Counted from the stretch's first letter, positions 12,970 through 24,413 are shown. The stretch: DNA of 64,000 bases from Ulota crispa (GCA_963920765.1 OY987242.1:27800002-27864001); one strand, 5' to 3'. Notes: a model not told the origin generated them from the letters alone. Made by a program: numbers and translations.

Positions 12970-14355
12970 GTTTATATTGATCATTATGCGCATTATGCAG
13001 CTGGAGAAGCAACCAGCCTGGAGTCTTCCGTGTAGCATTTTTTGGGTGGAGGTTTACTCATCTTTGAGACAATTTTCCTGTTGAAGGTTTTTGCACCAGC
13101 TTCTCAACTATGTTGACAGAGACACTGGAAATGTTTAGAAATCTCCGCTTGTCGTCATAGGCGCTTTGAAGACGCCGTAGATTGTTCTCTTCTTCGGACC
13201 AACACTTCTAACAAAGCTATTTTCAATAGAGGTCAATGAAATGCAATTCCTATGAAGACAATTAATGTGTGATCAATATTATTACACTAGATTCACAGTC
13301 TAACATTAAAAACCTATATTACCGTAAACCTAAGGTCATTTTGCAGTTCATTCAGTTCATGTAATTAGGCGCATCCTCTTCAACTGTAGAAGCCAGCTTT
13401 CTCTGTTACTTTGCTCTTAAACATCATGTTTATTCTTGTTTTTGAAGGTCATTTTCACCCCTTTTTAACGTGTTTGCTTGACCACTTGGAAGCGCATGCA
13501 ACTCTCTAGTATCTCTCTAGATACTAGGATTTCACATGATTTACTACCTGATAGTTTGTTTTTCCATAGCGTGCTTCTTGTTGTCATGTCCTTATTGTTG
13601 TTATGAATTATAAAATTGCAGGAATGATTGAGGAATTTTTTTGTAGTATCATGCAAAATATTGTGAAAATAGTGTTGGACATCCTAAATGCATCATTTAG
13701 CGTAGACAAACTCGATTCACAAGGAATTCGGATTCCTCACAATCCTCAGTCGATCCGTAGCATGAAAAAGGCATTTCACCGCTCTTGTATCCGCTCTTGA
13801 GATCGTCGAGAGACCGTCGATCATCGACCGTCAGCTTCAAGATCCGGCCAATCCGATCTTCGTCCATCGCTGACCGTCGATCCATCGCCCACGAACGAGC
13901 ATCTGATCGAACGGCGTCAATCGGTCAGTGATTCTCTGTCTGCGGCTGAGTGGTCACCCGCAGATTCCGCCACACGGCCTCACCAAGCCCACATCTTCTT
14001 CATGTAAAGCCGTTTCTCTCCAGAAAGCCGAGATTCGTTGCTTGATGAGTTGATGTGGAGCCAGCAGCGTCGAGTTTGCGCGTCCGGGAGGTCGGAGGAT
14101 TAGATTGGCAGCTGATGCCTGATAGGCCTTCGTTGAAAAGCACTACCCCTCGTGGTATTAATCACTGAACCATAGCTCTTCCATCCAAGTCCTCTGATCT
14201 CTCGAGCAACTGACTCACTCTCTTTGCATTCCAGTCAACATCTCCAAGCATTTCCACATTACTTATCACTGCAACTATTTCAGCACCTCGGTGGAAGTCA
14301 TCTCAGCACCGTAGAGCTCAATTTGAAGATTGAAATTTGCGAAGTCTCGGCAGCT
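12970..14355 (+). other. GCN2 3' region, MITE remnant and leader of the next gene
   Basis: 12970 to about 13470 is presumably the GCN2 3' UTR and spacer. 13470-13705 resembles the dispersed MITE family seen at 35956-36270 and 46883-47480 (shared parts include the CATGCAACT block and the CCTAAATGCATCATTTAGCG end), but its left end is not recognisable. From about 13720 the base composition becomes GC-richer, with repeated GACCGTCGAT blocks (13809-13885). This is probably the promoter and leader of the GGCT-like gene. No coding frame here is convincing. Confidence 0.45.
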
Positions 14356-15778
14356 ATGGCATGTCGGGTGATGATGAGCTCGGCTGTATCGCCAGCGACG
14401 GTGCAGCAGCAGCAACAACTGGCAAAGTCGTCATCGGCAACGCGGGTGAGTGCCTCCGAAAGCATCGACTCTTTTGCTAGTCCTGCTTTGGAGGGCATAT
14501 GAGAATGTTTTTTTGAAACCTTTGATTGTTGAAAGAAGAACTCAACTTGAGAGTTGTTTCAATATTCTGTCAACATTTGGGTGGTGTTTCTTGGGATAGA
14601 AAACCTTGATATTGTGTTCATTTTTGATGCACTTACTTTACTTTATTATACATGTGGGGTTTTTTTCCAGAGTTCTCAATCAGGCGGTACGATGATGCCG
14701 GTGCACCTTGCGGATTCACCGTACTCGCTGGCGTTTGTGTATGGGACTTTGAAGCAAGGGTTCTCCAATCACTGGTTGATCGAGGACGTCGTTGGCAAAG
14801 GTCACGCTCACTTCCTCGGCATGGCAAAGACAAAGCAGCCCTACCCACTCGTCTGCGGTCCATTCCAGGTCCCGAGCGTTTTTTCACTCTGGCTCAAATA
14901 CCTTGGTTGAGACTGCTGATTCTGACAAATATTGAAGTATATTTTGTTATGGGAAAATATCATGAATACCCCTGAAGTTTGCAATATTTTCATAGATACC
15001 CCTGCTTTTTCAAAAAATTCACAAATACCCTTGGACCAAAATATTCAGACGTTTGTTTTGTTGTGCATGCCATTTTCCTTTGTCCTTTGTGCCCACGTTT
15101 CTTCTTTTTTGTTTCGTTACATTCCTTATTTCAACATTGGTCATGAAGATAGTACAAGCACAGCAAATACATGCCTAATTTTTTTGGTCCAAGGGTATCT
15201 ATGAAATTTCTGAAAAAGCAGGGGTATCTATGAAAATATTGCAAACTTCAGGGGTATCCATGATATTTTCCCTTTTGTTATGTTGGGAGCTGCATTGCAC
15301 TTTATGGAGATTCACAACAGGTTTTTTCATTGGAATCTGGCTTAAGTATATCACCAAGTTCTGGAGTGTGTGGAAATCTGACGATGCGAAACAAATGACT
15401 GCACAGGTCCCGTTCCTGCTCAACATGCCAAACTCGGGTGTGCGAGTTCTAGGGGAGTTGTACGCCGTCAACCAATTGGCGCTGGCGGTTCTGGACGAGC
15501 TGGAGGGCGTGTCCAAGGGGCATTACCAGCGGTGCCCTCTGCTGTTGACAGGGTTGGACTCTCCGGGTGTTGATTCTTCTGAGGTTGAGGGGGAGGCTTA
15601 CTTCGCATATCCGGCATTGCAACGAGGATTGTCGAGTGCGCCGCATATCGATGCTTATACGAAGAAGGAGACCTTGGACTACGTGTATCGCAAAGACAGA
15701 CCTAAAAATCGCACTTTTCGGGAGCACGTGGAGCATTGGATTAATGCCCAAGGTCCTCGATCTTATATTTGCAAGTAA
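14356..15778 (+). CDS. gamma-glutamylcyclotransferase / AIG2-like protein (3 exons)
   Basis: Members of the GGCT/AIG2 fold cyclise gamma-glutamyl compounds to 5-oxoproline, and plant members are often annotated AIG2-like or putative gamma-glutamylcyclotransferase. Exons: 14356-14445, 14671-14868 and 15407-15778, giving 219 aa in one frame. The first 30 residues carry a Gln run and look like a non-conserved leader. The substrate-loop motif FVYGTLKQGFSNH lies at the start of the fold in exon 2. The family's catalytic Glu is in the exon 3 segment LAVLDELEG. Length fits the single-domain plant proteins, with an extended N-terminus that could be a transit peptide. Intron 2 contains a Mutator-like MITE (14951-15272), and another palindromic MITE starts 2 nt after the stop. 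The exact substrate cannot be told from sequence. Confidence 0.85.
14951..15272. mobile_element. palindromic Mutator-like MITE in GGCT intron 2
   Basis: The two ends form a long inverted repeat beginning GGGAAAATATCATG and running on through the ATACCCCTGAAGTTTGCAAT segment. The element is flanked by a perfect 9-bp duplication, TTTTGTTAT, at 14942-14950 and 15273-15281. A 9-bp duplication with long terminal repeats is the Mutator-superfamily signature. There is no coding capacity. Related copies lie at 16698-17006 and 48329-48648. Confidence 0.88.
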
Positions 15779-15780
15779 AG

Positions 15781-15900
15781 GTATATTCACACTTGGTGTT
15801 AAGAGTAGTAGTAGCCAAGGAAAGTTAGATGCATTTGGACACACCTTTAAGACTCCATTCATATTGCTAATATCCCTCTTAACATCAAGTGTGAACATAC
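15781..15900. mobile_element. short palindromic MITE in the GGCT 3' UTR
   Basis: Terminal repeats of about 25 bp at 15781-15805 and 15876-15900 share the core TTCACACTTG(G/A)TGTTAAGAG. A truncated relative sits at 20644-20739, sharing the interior TTAGATGCATTTGGACA and CATTCATATTGCTAATATCC. The element begins 2 nt after the GGCT stop codon, so it forms the start of the 3' UTR. I see no clear target duplication, and the superfamily is not assigned. Confidence 0.75.
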
Positions 15901-16688
15901 CCTGTTATTAACTTGGATACCAAGCTCTCAATTTCAAGACCAGGTGGTGTGATACTTATTCGATCTTGAGCTGGCACAAAACCGAACGTACTAGTGGCAC
16001 CCTGGCTCGATTATCAGCTTCAAGAGCTTCACAGCAGATGGCTCTCTTTGCTGTGCAGTTCGGCCATGTAACTTGGACACATATACTTTCTGGTTACACT
16101 GGCTGAGACTTGGAAACGAGTCAAAAATGTGCCAATTCTGGAGCTAGCACTCAAATTATTAGCATTGCATTTTTAGATTATTTGTAGCTCCGACAATGCT
16201 CAAATTGATAGAGAATTAGTGCTCACCCACTACTGTAATGCTTCGAATTGTGGAGGAGTTTCAGCCATTAAAATTGGATAGAACCAGAAATACGAGATTG
16301 CACCGAGCAGAAGGGGTTGAGTTATTCATCTAGAAGCTTTATGATCGGAATGGAAGATCAATCCTTCTCATGTACCGTGCAATGGACCTACTCCATTCCC
16401 AATACTAATTCTGTAACTAGGCAATGTCGACTGTACTGTACATAGGCTCTATATGTCAATGTGCTCATAGCTGCTTAAAAAACGATGCATTTGCAGCTTT
16501 GTGGTGTCCACTTGCAAATAGAAGTGCACGGAATGTTGTAGAAAAGTGCAATTGATTGAAGCAGTACGTGAGAGCGACTTGAAAATTTCGGACTTCGCAT
16601 TTGAAGCCCAAAAAGCACTAAAATTTTAATGGAATGGACACGAAGAGAGTGAATGACACATGGGACAAGACCAGCAACTTCATAGCCA
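15901..16688. other. intergenic, no gene seen
   Basis: This is probably the GGCT 3' UTR followed by spacer. The frame around 15990-16110 stays open for about 35 codons but matches nothing I know. No element termini are visible. Confidence 0.4.
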
Positions 16689-16697
16689 ATGTTTTTA

Positions 16698-17006
16698 GGG
16701 AAAATTTCATGGATACCTCTGAAGTGCAATAATTTCCTAGATACCCCTGCTTTTTCAGAAATTTCACAAATATCCTTAGACCAAAACATTTAGGCATTTG
16801 TTTTGTCGCGCATGTCACTTCCTTCTTCCTTTGTGCGCACGCATAACATAAAAGAAGTAGCTTGCGCACAAAGGGAGAAGGAAGTGACATGCATGACAAA
16901 ACAAATGCCTAAATGTTTTGTTCCAAGGATATTTGTGTAATTTCTGAAAAAGCAGGGGTATCTATGAAAATATTACAAACTTCACGGGTATCCATGAAAT
17001 TTTCCC
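16698..17006. mobile_element. palindromic Mutator-like MITE, second copy
   Basis: Same family as 14951-15272. Ends are GGGAAAATTTCATGGATACC and its inverted partner, and the interior folds back almost completely (for example GTGACATGCATGACAAAAC against GTTTTGTCGCGCATGTCAC). It is flanked by a perfect 9-bp duplication, ATGTTTTTA, at 16689-16697 and 17007-17015. It is non-coding. Confidence 0.88.
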
Positions 17007-17015
17007 ATGTTTTTA

Positions 17016-17495
17016 TATAGTGCAAATTCACTAAAAGGGCGAAGTGCCATAGAAAAGAGGCACTCCTCCGGGTACTTGTGTAGAAGTTGAGTCCTAAAAT
17101 GTAGAGTGCTGAGAACTAAATTGTCACAATTTTCCACTCGCTTAGATTTGTCACATTGACAAACTTGACCATTTTAATTTGCACAGAATCCAAGCACTGC
17201 TGTCCAACAACCAGTGACTACATTAGCAATGTGCTTTCTACATAAGGACGAGAGAGGCTGGTACATCGGCAATGGCTGAGGTCGAGCATGTCATTTACAC
17301 GTAACACATTTCTGTGAAAATAGAAAGTTTTCTTTTCACATCACCTTTTTCACTTCCTTTCTGGAAAAAGGCAAGATTTCGTTGGACTGCATTGAATCTA
17401 AGTACATCTTGAACTTTGAGATGATTTTAAGATTATAACCAGAAGATCCCCTTCAAGGAAATTCCGCTGCATCAAACAGTATAAATTATAATATG
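17016..17495. other. intergenic, nothing recognised
   Basis: AT-rich spacer between two MITEs. I see no open frame, RNA gene or repeat termini. Confidence 0.4.
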
Positions 17496-17500
17496 ATTGA

Positions 17501-17747
17501 AACACCATATTTGTTAAACTGGGAAAAACGGAGGTACCATTTTGTATTCCACCTTCAACCCAAAAAGTTACCTTAAACTAGATTTGAAGGTATCAGATTC
17601 AGTTTGAGCCGCTAAGATTTTTTCCCTCGCAAATTCCTCCTCTCAAGTGAGGGCACACGTACCAAAAAACTCAATTTTAGGTGATCACCTAAAACTTTCA
17701 AAAGTCCCAAAATATACTATTTTTTCCAATTTAACAAATACGGTGTT
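17501..17747. mobile_element. MITE with 5-bp target duplication
   Basis: The inverted ends AACACCATATTTGTTAAA and TTTAACAAATACGGTGTT differ at one position and are followed inward by TGGGAAAAA and its partner TTTTTTCCAA. The flanks ATTGA (17496-17500 and 17748-17752) form a 5-bp duplication. There is no coding capacity and the superfamily is uncertain. Confidence 0.75.
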
Positions 17748-17752
17748 ATTGA

Positions 17753-18610
17753 TAAAGTTCACAACGACCTCACACAACTAAATTTCTAGAATAAATGTAG
17801 AATGGTTTATTGGTGCTACGCATATCCAATATATGTAGTGGTAGCGTGTCGTACAGTAAACAACTTGTTTGTTGATAGGGACACTTCGATTTAAACTTGG
17901 GATCACCTTCCACTGTTAAAATAGAAACTTTCAAATGAACATTAGTAGGTAATCATGGCAAATCAAATCAAATGAATGAACTTTTTTTAAATGGTACCAA
18001 CATCTTATCCATCCAAGGCTGTACCAATATACTGTACAGTACATAAACAAATACTAAATTTCCAAAATGATAAATGATACACTACATAGAACAAGTAACT
18101 ACGTTGCAACATCCCTAAAATAGCAACACCATATGTAACTGCAACACTAGCTCAAACTTCCTCACATCCACTGTAGATATATAATTTTGTCAATGCAAGA
18201 CAGCCTTCCTTCCCTTTAGTCCAAAGCCAATATGATGTAGCTATCGAAGATTTCGAGCCTTACACAACAAGATGACGTGGGAAGTGGGAACTTGTGCATT
18301 CAACAAGCTCCTGGCGTTCTCCATTGCACCAGATTTGCAACTACAAATCAATGCCAATGCAAATTAGGAAGTGTCACAAATCATGGTTTCAACCACGCGA
18401 CTCTCTTCAAGTCCAGCCATCCACGATTCTTAAGGCCCAGAATCTCATCTCAAAAGCCCCAGAATCTCATCCCAAAAGCCCCAGAATTTCATCTCAAAAT
18501 AGTACTAGATCAAAGTACTAGGCGTCTCAAAGAAACTTGCTCAGACCGCATTCTTTTTAAGAGCACAGGTTTCAAACCCTGACACCTTTAATGCCTTTGA
18601 GGTCGCCAAT
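17753..18610. other. spacer and 3' UTR of the RGLG gene, with a short tandem repeat
   Basis: AT-rich spacer. The part near 18550-18610 is probably the 3' UTR of the leftward RGLG gene. At 18434-18499 three tandem copies of a 22-bp unit (CCCAGAATCTCATCTCAAAA with minor variants) are present. The frames covering this region come from the tandem repeat. Confidence 0.5.
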
Positions 18611-20368
18611 TCAATAGAGACGTATCCTGGAGGTAATGGCTTCTCTACAAATGGGACAATGAGATAAAGCTGAAGCACAGTGCTGGCACGTCTGATGGCC
18701 ACAAGTGAAGGCCATGTTCTTCCTGTTGGAGAGGCAAACGGGGCAGATCGTGTCACCATCTTCATCAGTGACTCGGGAGCGAGAAGCGTTGTTAAACGTC
18801 TGTGGAGGAGGAGGGTGACGTTCATCCATCTGCAAGACCTTGGGAGGGGGCGGAAGCGGCAACACCTCAGGAGAAGAGCCTCTACGGGTCCCCAAGAGTC
18901 CCAGCCTCATGCATGCTTGGTACTGATGAGGAATCTCCATGAGCGCGCCCAATGCGAACTGCGCCTCTTTGTGCGAGGGCGCAAGATCTTTTCTCCGCAT
19001 CACCTCCGTGAAGTTGATGAACTGGAAGTTGTCGAACGCGCGAGCTGGTAAACTGTCATCGAACTGTTGCATGGTTTCCCACGGTCCATCGCCCACGCCA
19101 ACCAGCACAATGGAGAGCGCGTACGAGCTTGCCCTCACGATGGCGTCCACGCTGGCCTGCTCTTCCGGACTCAGCACCCCGTCTGCTAAATCGACGCTTC
19201 TTGTTACCTGCCCATCTGTGGCAACAAGCACCGAAAGCACGGATAACAGCGGGATTCGGACCTTTCCGGAAAAAGAACTTTCACCAGTGCAGAAACTTTT
19301 GAGGATCTCAAGCGGTGATTTATCATGTTAAAAGCTGTGTTCAATAAAACCAGGGCAGCAAGGTGACACCAAAAATCGCTTATTCCACATTTTGTAGGCT
19401 AACTTTGTAGCATCCAAGTGCCCAGAGGAGAGGCACTAAAAATCTCCGAATTTTCCTGACCCTTCCTGAAATTGCACCTGTGACAGACATCCTTCTTGAG
19501 TGGCACAAAGTTGAGCTACAAAACGTGGAGTAACACGAAAAACTAGAATCTCCCGGTGTGCACTGTCTATGACATTCAATCAATCGAATGTTGTGCCATT
19601 ACCCGATTGGGGGAGATGATGGGATTCAAGTTCACCATTGAGCGCTTCAGTGTCAAAAACCAGCCTGCTTGTGGATATCCCAGAGAAGAAAATAAAGGAG
19701 AAATAAAAGACAGAAAATTCTTCATCGTGGGATGCATGATCTTTATTCCAAAACCCACAGACTGGTCAGGCAACCTACATTGATAGGGTTGAGACAGGGG
19801 GGCAGTGCAACCCCTAGTTAAGGTTTGAGGTCCGGTACGTACCGGCGATGATGACGAGGACATGGTACTGGCCACCACTCGCTTCAATAATATCCACCGC
19901 GGTATTGATAATGGGAGCGAACGAAGTCGGCCCAGCGAGACGGACATTTGGCGCAATCGCTCGGTATCTTGCGAGAGCGTCCTCGAACCCGTCGCAGGGG
20001 CGGCGATCTGCGTAGAAGTTGAAGACGTGCTTGTCCTGGGAGGTGTAATCTCCGAAACCAAAGCACGGGATGTGATTATCGTCGTCGAAGGAGGAAAGAG
20101 TAACGCCGAGGATCCGGAGCGCTTGCTCGTACGGGTTGCCAGGCCCTGCACTCCCAATGGCGTGCAAGCTTCGTCCACCGAACGAGTCATTCCCAGTCCA
20201 CTCGTTGCTCTTGGTGAAGTCGACGCCCACAATGAGGTTGGAGGACTCCAGCCCTGCGGCTCTCAGGGCGCGCTGCACTTCCTCCAGGGACTTGAAGTCA
20301 TCTCGATTGACAGCGAAGGAGTTCGATTTGGAAGATGTGTTGCCCTGAGACGACTCCGAGATGCCCAT
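18611..20368 (-). CDS. RGLG: RING-type E3 ubiquitin ligase with vWA/copine domain (RGLG-like)
   Basis: RGLG proteins are plasma-membrane-associated plant E3 ligases; in Arabidopsis they act in ABA, drought and auxin responses. Two exons: 20368-19843 and 19215-18611, joined through a split Asp codon, giving 376 aa. The intron at 19216-19842 has a GT-AG boundary. I chose the ATG at 20368 because it gives MGISESSQG, a plausible N-myristoylation site as in known RGLGs; an in-frame ATG at 20431 would bury it. The vWA/copine domain spans about 40-265, with the MIDAS-like DFTKSN at 50-55. The C-terminal C3HC4 RING (about 333-366) reads CPVC, CGHQTC, HC, CPIC, with all eight ligands present. The usual Pro/Tyr-rich N-terminal extension of RGLG1/2 is absent, so this is a short form. 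Confidence 0.92.
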
Positions 20369-20643
20369 GTTGGTAACGAGGATCGGCCCGATCACGAACG
20401 AATCACGTGCATCGACAACTACGCCTTTCAAAGCACAATCACACCCTTAGTACAGCAGTAGCGGGAACAAAACCTAGACTGCCGAGCAAGCTACACGCAA
20501 CCTTGAGAACAACAGAGCAAATCTCAAAGTGACTCAACGACATTCAAGTTATCGGCGAGATCTGTCGGTAAGCAAATCGTGAGGCCGAGAAAGTGCGTGA
20601 GTGTGGACAGGGATTTCTTCTTCTGGACTTTTGCTTCTAGGAT
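20369..20643 (-). promoter_or_regulatory. 5' leader region of the RGLG gene
   Basis: GC-richer upstream segment of the leftward gene. The coding frame stays open for 21 codons upstream of the chosen ATG. A leader intron is possible. No TATA box stands out. Confidence 0.3.
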
Positions 20644-20739
20644 GTGTTCACACTTGGTGTTAGGAGGGGTATTAACAAAGACAAATTAGATGCATTTGGA
20701 CATTCTTTGGACTGCATTCATATTGCTAATATCCCTCCT
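20644..20739. mobile_element. truncated copy of the short palindromic MITE
   Basis: It begins TGTTCACACTTGGTGTTAGG and keeps the interior of the 15781-15900 element through CATTCATATTGCTAATATCC, then stops after CCTCCTAA without the matching inverted end. It therefore looks like a broken copy upstream of the RGLG gene. Confidence 0.6.
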
Positions 20740-20831
20740 AAGGAAAACAAATTTTGGTACTAAGCCGAACTCAATGAGAGATTTTTTGAATCTGGGATAC
20801 CATATTGTACCTACAGGCGTAACAGAAAATA

Positions 20832-21252
20832 CTCCTTCTGTCCCTCTAAAAAGCTCCAAAGCAGACACATTTCTTGTACCATTAAAAAGTTTCCTTTTGC
20901 TGAAATTCAAACACTGAGAAAGTGCTTGTCATATTTAATGATATCATGGGGGCAAGTTAAGTGATTAGAGAGCATTCCTCTCCTAGCAAGCTTGGCCTTG
21001 TTCATATGAGGTAACATTGTTGCTCCTAATCTTTGAATCACCAATAATAAGGAGTTGGCAACATGCACAAATATGGTACCTTTTGCATGGAATTTGGGTA
21101 CCCGAACGATGACATCAAAGCTTGAGATTTTGCAGACATTTGGCAGATGGTATATTGATTCTAGAATGCATGTGTCACTAACACAAAGATTCAAAACATA
21201 GTTAATCCTTTGCAAGGAAACTTTTAGGACGTTTTTAGAGGGACAGAGGGAG
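20832..21252. mobile_element. mariner/Stowaway-like MITE
   Basis: Inverted ends CTCCTTCTGTCCCTCTAAAA and TTTTTAGAGGGACAGAGGGAG lie between TA dinucleotides (20830-20831 and 21253-21254), as expected for Tc1/mariner elements. The CTCCCTCTGTCC ends resemble the Stowaway consensus. The 421-bp interior has no coding frame and is clearly related to the split copy at 53483-63807, which makes it a useful uninterrupted reference for that locus. Confidence 0.85.
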
Positions 21253-21254
21253 TA

Positions 21255-22601
21255 TTATACAAGATTTGCGAGACTTGGTAACCTCGACCAAATTCTTCAA
21301 ACCCCTGCAACAAACGAAAAACGAAAAAAAAACGGATTTCTCACTCATTGAACATTGCCAAACTGGGAAATTCAGTTTTTATTATTATTAGTATGCCTTG
21401 GATCCTGGGGATTTTAGTTTGAAGGTAATAATAGCAGTCCTGTCCAAAAAATGCCATCTATAACATTCCTTAGCAAGAAGGAACGGTGCACCCTCTTCAG
21501 TACAGAAATACCATCTAAAGAGTCACATTAATAATTGTAAAACTAAATTAGAATGCATCAACAACTGAAGCTGATGATTGTTGGTGTGTAATAGAGCTTC
21601 TGAACTTGTCTCTAATGTATTATTACCAATCGTGTGTGTGTTCTTTCTCCAGGAAGGATGAGCCTTCTGTCGTAAGACCCCAGTAGTAAAGGTGTTCTCT
21701 TCGAAATGATACATTTATAAATGAACACCCAATCACCGGATATGAAATCCCCTTCATGTCTGACTACAGCAGCTTGGTGGACTTTAATAGGATTCTTTCG
21801 GCAGTGTGAATCTGATCCTTGCGTGAACTAACTACTGTAATGAGAAGGATTTGTTGCTCTAAACCAGGAGCATATTGCATTACAACGAATGCGTTTCAAT
21901 AATACCAACCGATTAGTGCTGAGTTTCAGTACAAAACTGAAACCTCAAGCTAGACGATAATTATCACCGACACTGTAATCATTTTAACATATGCAGGGAG
22001 TACGACTCCTGAGAGGTATGTGGACTGATGAAGAAATCCCCGAGTGTAAGAGCCAATTGAAAGTTGTTGGAACCAGAACTTGCAACCCCATGTATGAAAG
22101 AGGCTTATGCAATTCAACGTAGGAGGTTATAGACCGCAAAAAAAAGTGACAATAAACACCCGCATGGACAAAGATTAGAGGCCAAAGAAATTTAGGTAGA
22201 AATCATGTGTTTCACATCAAGGGCACTTATTTCAGTGGAATTAGAATCGAGGTTATTGTTCAGGCCCAGCCGTGCAATGAGGTTTAACCTAAACGTGCCG
22301 AAGGAACTGAGGTTGCCAAGTCAGGCTTTCCGTCTCCCTCTTTGCTACCATTCCATCGAACTGATGTACCCACATCGTTCTACAAGTCATGGGGAGATTA
22401 TCACTCAACAAAGGAAAAAGTAAAAAGAAAGAACAACTTTAAGCTTAAGAATGGGGAGTTGGATAAATCTGTACAGGATCACAAACAGCTAGAGTCACCG
22501 AACATCATCATCAAGCCAGCACTGAAAGGCAGCCAGGTGTTCAGAGGAGCGCTAGGGTTTAGGGTTTAAGGTTTCCGAACAAGCGAGCTCCTCCAACACT
22601 A
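21255..22601. other. intergenic region and 3' UTR of the OVATE-like gene
   Basis: No convincing gene. The right part is probably the 3' UTR of the leftward gene. GGGTTTAGGG motifs (telobox on the opposite strand) occur at about 22556-22566, just beyond its stop codon. Confidence 0.4.
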
Positions 22602-24413
22602 TTATCTCTTCCCTGTGAAACTCCTGGGGCTCGGCTTCCTGGGTTTCAACACGGTGTACGCAGGGCGTTGGGATGCAGCAGAACTTTGGCCCCGCACTTG
22701 CTCCATGTGTCCGAAACAGTCAACGCAGACAGACTTGAAGAAATCCTCGATGAGGTCGATGTAGAAGGGCGAATTCAGCTTCATGTACCCGGCGAGGAAC
22801 TGCTCCACGTCCAGGTTCAGTTCGGGCACGCCTTCCAGCATCATTCTCGCCACCTCGTTCTGGAACGCCGACACCGCACTGTTGCTAGGAGACAGCATGT
22901 TGCGCAATCTAGCAAGCTCCTTGGAAGGGCGATGCACTTCGACCGGAGACCCGCCGCGCTGGGGAGGCAGGCCTGCTACTCGGAGCCCTCGTTTGTTGCC
23001 GTACTTCCCCAAGAGCACCACCACTTTGGCTGCGATCACGGCCTGGTCTTCTCCGTCCAAAAAATACGCCGCCATCGGGCTCTGCTTCCGCGTCAGCTTC
23101 TTCGTCGTCTGCCCTTCGGAATGATGCTTCTTCTCCTTGCGGCCACAGCGAGAGCAGAGATACTCTATAGCTTGCTTGCTCTCATCCGGTTGCATGACTT
23201 CCAACGCCGGAGCTGCAACCATATCCAAAGTTTGTTGCTCGTGCTCCATGTCCTGTGGGAGATACTCTTCGGTTAGGGAGTTGTAACGCGGCAGCGAGGT
23301 GAGGCTGTGCGAGGTTGCCGTCAGGTGCTCAGGAGGGGTGGTCTCGAGATCGGGAAGATGGAGGTGGAGATGGTTCTTACTGATATGCCCTCGTGACCAT
23401 TGCAGCACGGACGCCGTGTCCTCGGCTTTGGTGAACCAGTCTTGGGAGTCCGTGCCGATGCTGTAGTCTTGATCTAGATCTGACTCTGATACCGTGTCCG
23501 ATGGATCCAAATCGTCACATTGCGAGGATATGATTGACACCGTGTCGTCGATGTCAGGCCCTTCGCCGCTCTCCTCCAGTGAGAGGTAGCCAATGTCAAG
23601 CTCTCCGAACCGATCTGAAAACCCACTGGAATCGCTCGTCCAGTCCTCCGAGTTCACGCTCGTGCGAGGGATGATCGCAAACGTGCTCGCGTCGTCGTCG
23701 TACGCACTTGACTTGAGCATCGAGCCCCGATAGGACGATGGCGAGCTCAAACTGCCGTTCAAGTTCCGCATGGAGATCATGGTCGACTCCGACACGTTCG
23801 CCTCCGAGGTCGAGTCCAACGACGTTTCGAGGGCTACCAGGGTAGGGGAGGGGACGATCCCATGCTCCGGGCTGTCCGCGACGGGGGTGACCTTGAAGCT
23901 TGAATCCTCGCTGCTGATGCCTGCCTCTCCCTGCCATGGCTGGGATGCGGACCCTTGGGTGAGCAGCTTCAGCCGCGCAAGCAAGCCTCGTGGTTTCCTT
24001 GCTGCATTAGGGCTTGGATTAGGGTTTGGTGGTATCGTCTTCACGACGAGTTGCTGATATTCCTTGAGGGATGGATTGGATCTGAAGGGTGACTCCAACA
24101 CTCGGTAGTCGACCGGAATGTACGTGATCTCCCCAGAGTGATCAGGAGTGGAAGACGGCCGCACTGACGACCTGCGAACTGAATGAAGCGACGTCCGCTG
24201 GCTCTCGCAAACGGGCGAGCAGCACTGATGGGCGAAATTCTTACACGACTTGAAGGGGTTGCGGAGGAGCGAGGCTTTGTTGTTGGAAGTGGGAACCCCT
24301 GCTGGAGGTTTGATGCTTGCCGGTGAGGTGCCGCGGGAGGACTCCGCTTGATATTGTTGCTGTTGTTGTTGTTGTAAAAGGAGCTGAGCTCTCCTCTCAC
24401 ACATGGGACACAT
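22602..24413 (-). CDS. OVATE-family-like protein, single exon (603 aa)
   Basis: An intronless frame of 603 codons with clear protein composition. The C-terminal segment (about 516-568) has the helical pattern of the OVATE domain: a stretch containing VARMMLEG, then EQFLAGYMKLNSPFY, then IEDFFKSV. OVATE family proteins are plant-specific transcriptional repressors that bind TALE homeodomain proteins and TRM/microtubule partners. The rest is low-complexity, Ser- and acid-rich and probably disordered. There is a CPMC pair at the N-terminus, a Gln run at about 14-20 encoded by CAA/CAG repeats, and a CSRCGRKEKKHH segment upstream of the conserved part. The protein is long for the family (commonly 200-400 aa), and the domain lacks a typical DPYxDF start, so the call rests on the C-terminal half. 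It could be another plant-specific regulator. Confidence 0.55.
   Translation of the reverse strand: MCPMCERRAQLLLQQQQQQQYQAESSRGTSPASIKPPAGVPTSNNKASLLRNPFKSCKNFAHQCCSPVCESQRTSLHSVRRSSVRPSSTPDHSGEITYIPVDYRVLESPFRSNPSLKEYQQLVVKTIPPNPNPSPNAARKPRGLLARLKLLTQGSASQPWQGEAGISSEDSSFKVTPVADSPEHGIVPSPTLVALETSLDSTSEANVSESTMISMRNLNGSLSSPSSYRGSMLKSSAYDDDASTFAIIPRTSVNSEDWTSDSSGFSDRFGELDIGYLSLEESGEGPDIDDTVSIISSQCDDLDPSDTVSESDLDQDYSIGTDSQDWFTKAEDTASVLQWSRGHISKNHLHLHLPDLETTPPEHLTATSHSLTSLPRYNSLTEEYLPQDMEHEQQTLDMVAAPALEVMQPDESKQAIEYLCSRCGRKEKKHHSEGQTTKKLTRKQSPMAAYFLDGEDQAVIAAKVVVLLGKYGNKRGLRVAGLPPQRGGSPVEVHRPSKELARLRNMLSPSNSAVSAFQNEVARMMLEGVPELNLDVEQFLAGYMKLNSPFYIDLIEDFFKSVCVDCFGHMEQVRGQSSAASQRPAYTVLKPRKPSPRSFTGKR

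Noticed and set aside
15230-15406. Upstream extension of the open frame of GGCT exon 3
   Set aside because: Translated intron and MITE sequence; the splice acceptor at 15406 joins exon 2 in frame.
19862-20461. 199-codon plus-strand frame
   Set aside because: Antisense shadow of the RGLG first exon, which has clear vWA homology on the minus strand.
22668-23276. 202-codon plus-strand frame
   Set aside because: Antisense shadow of the OVATE-like gene.
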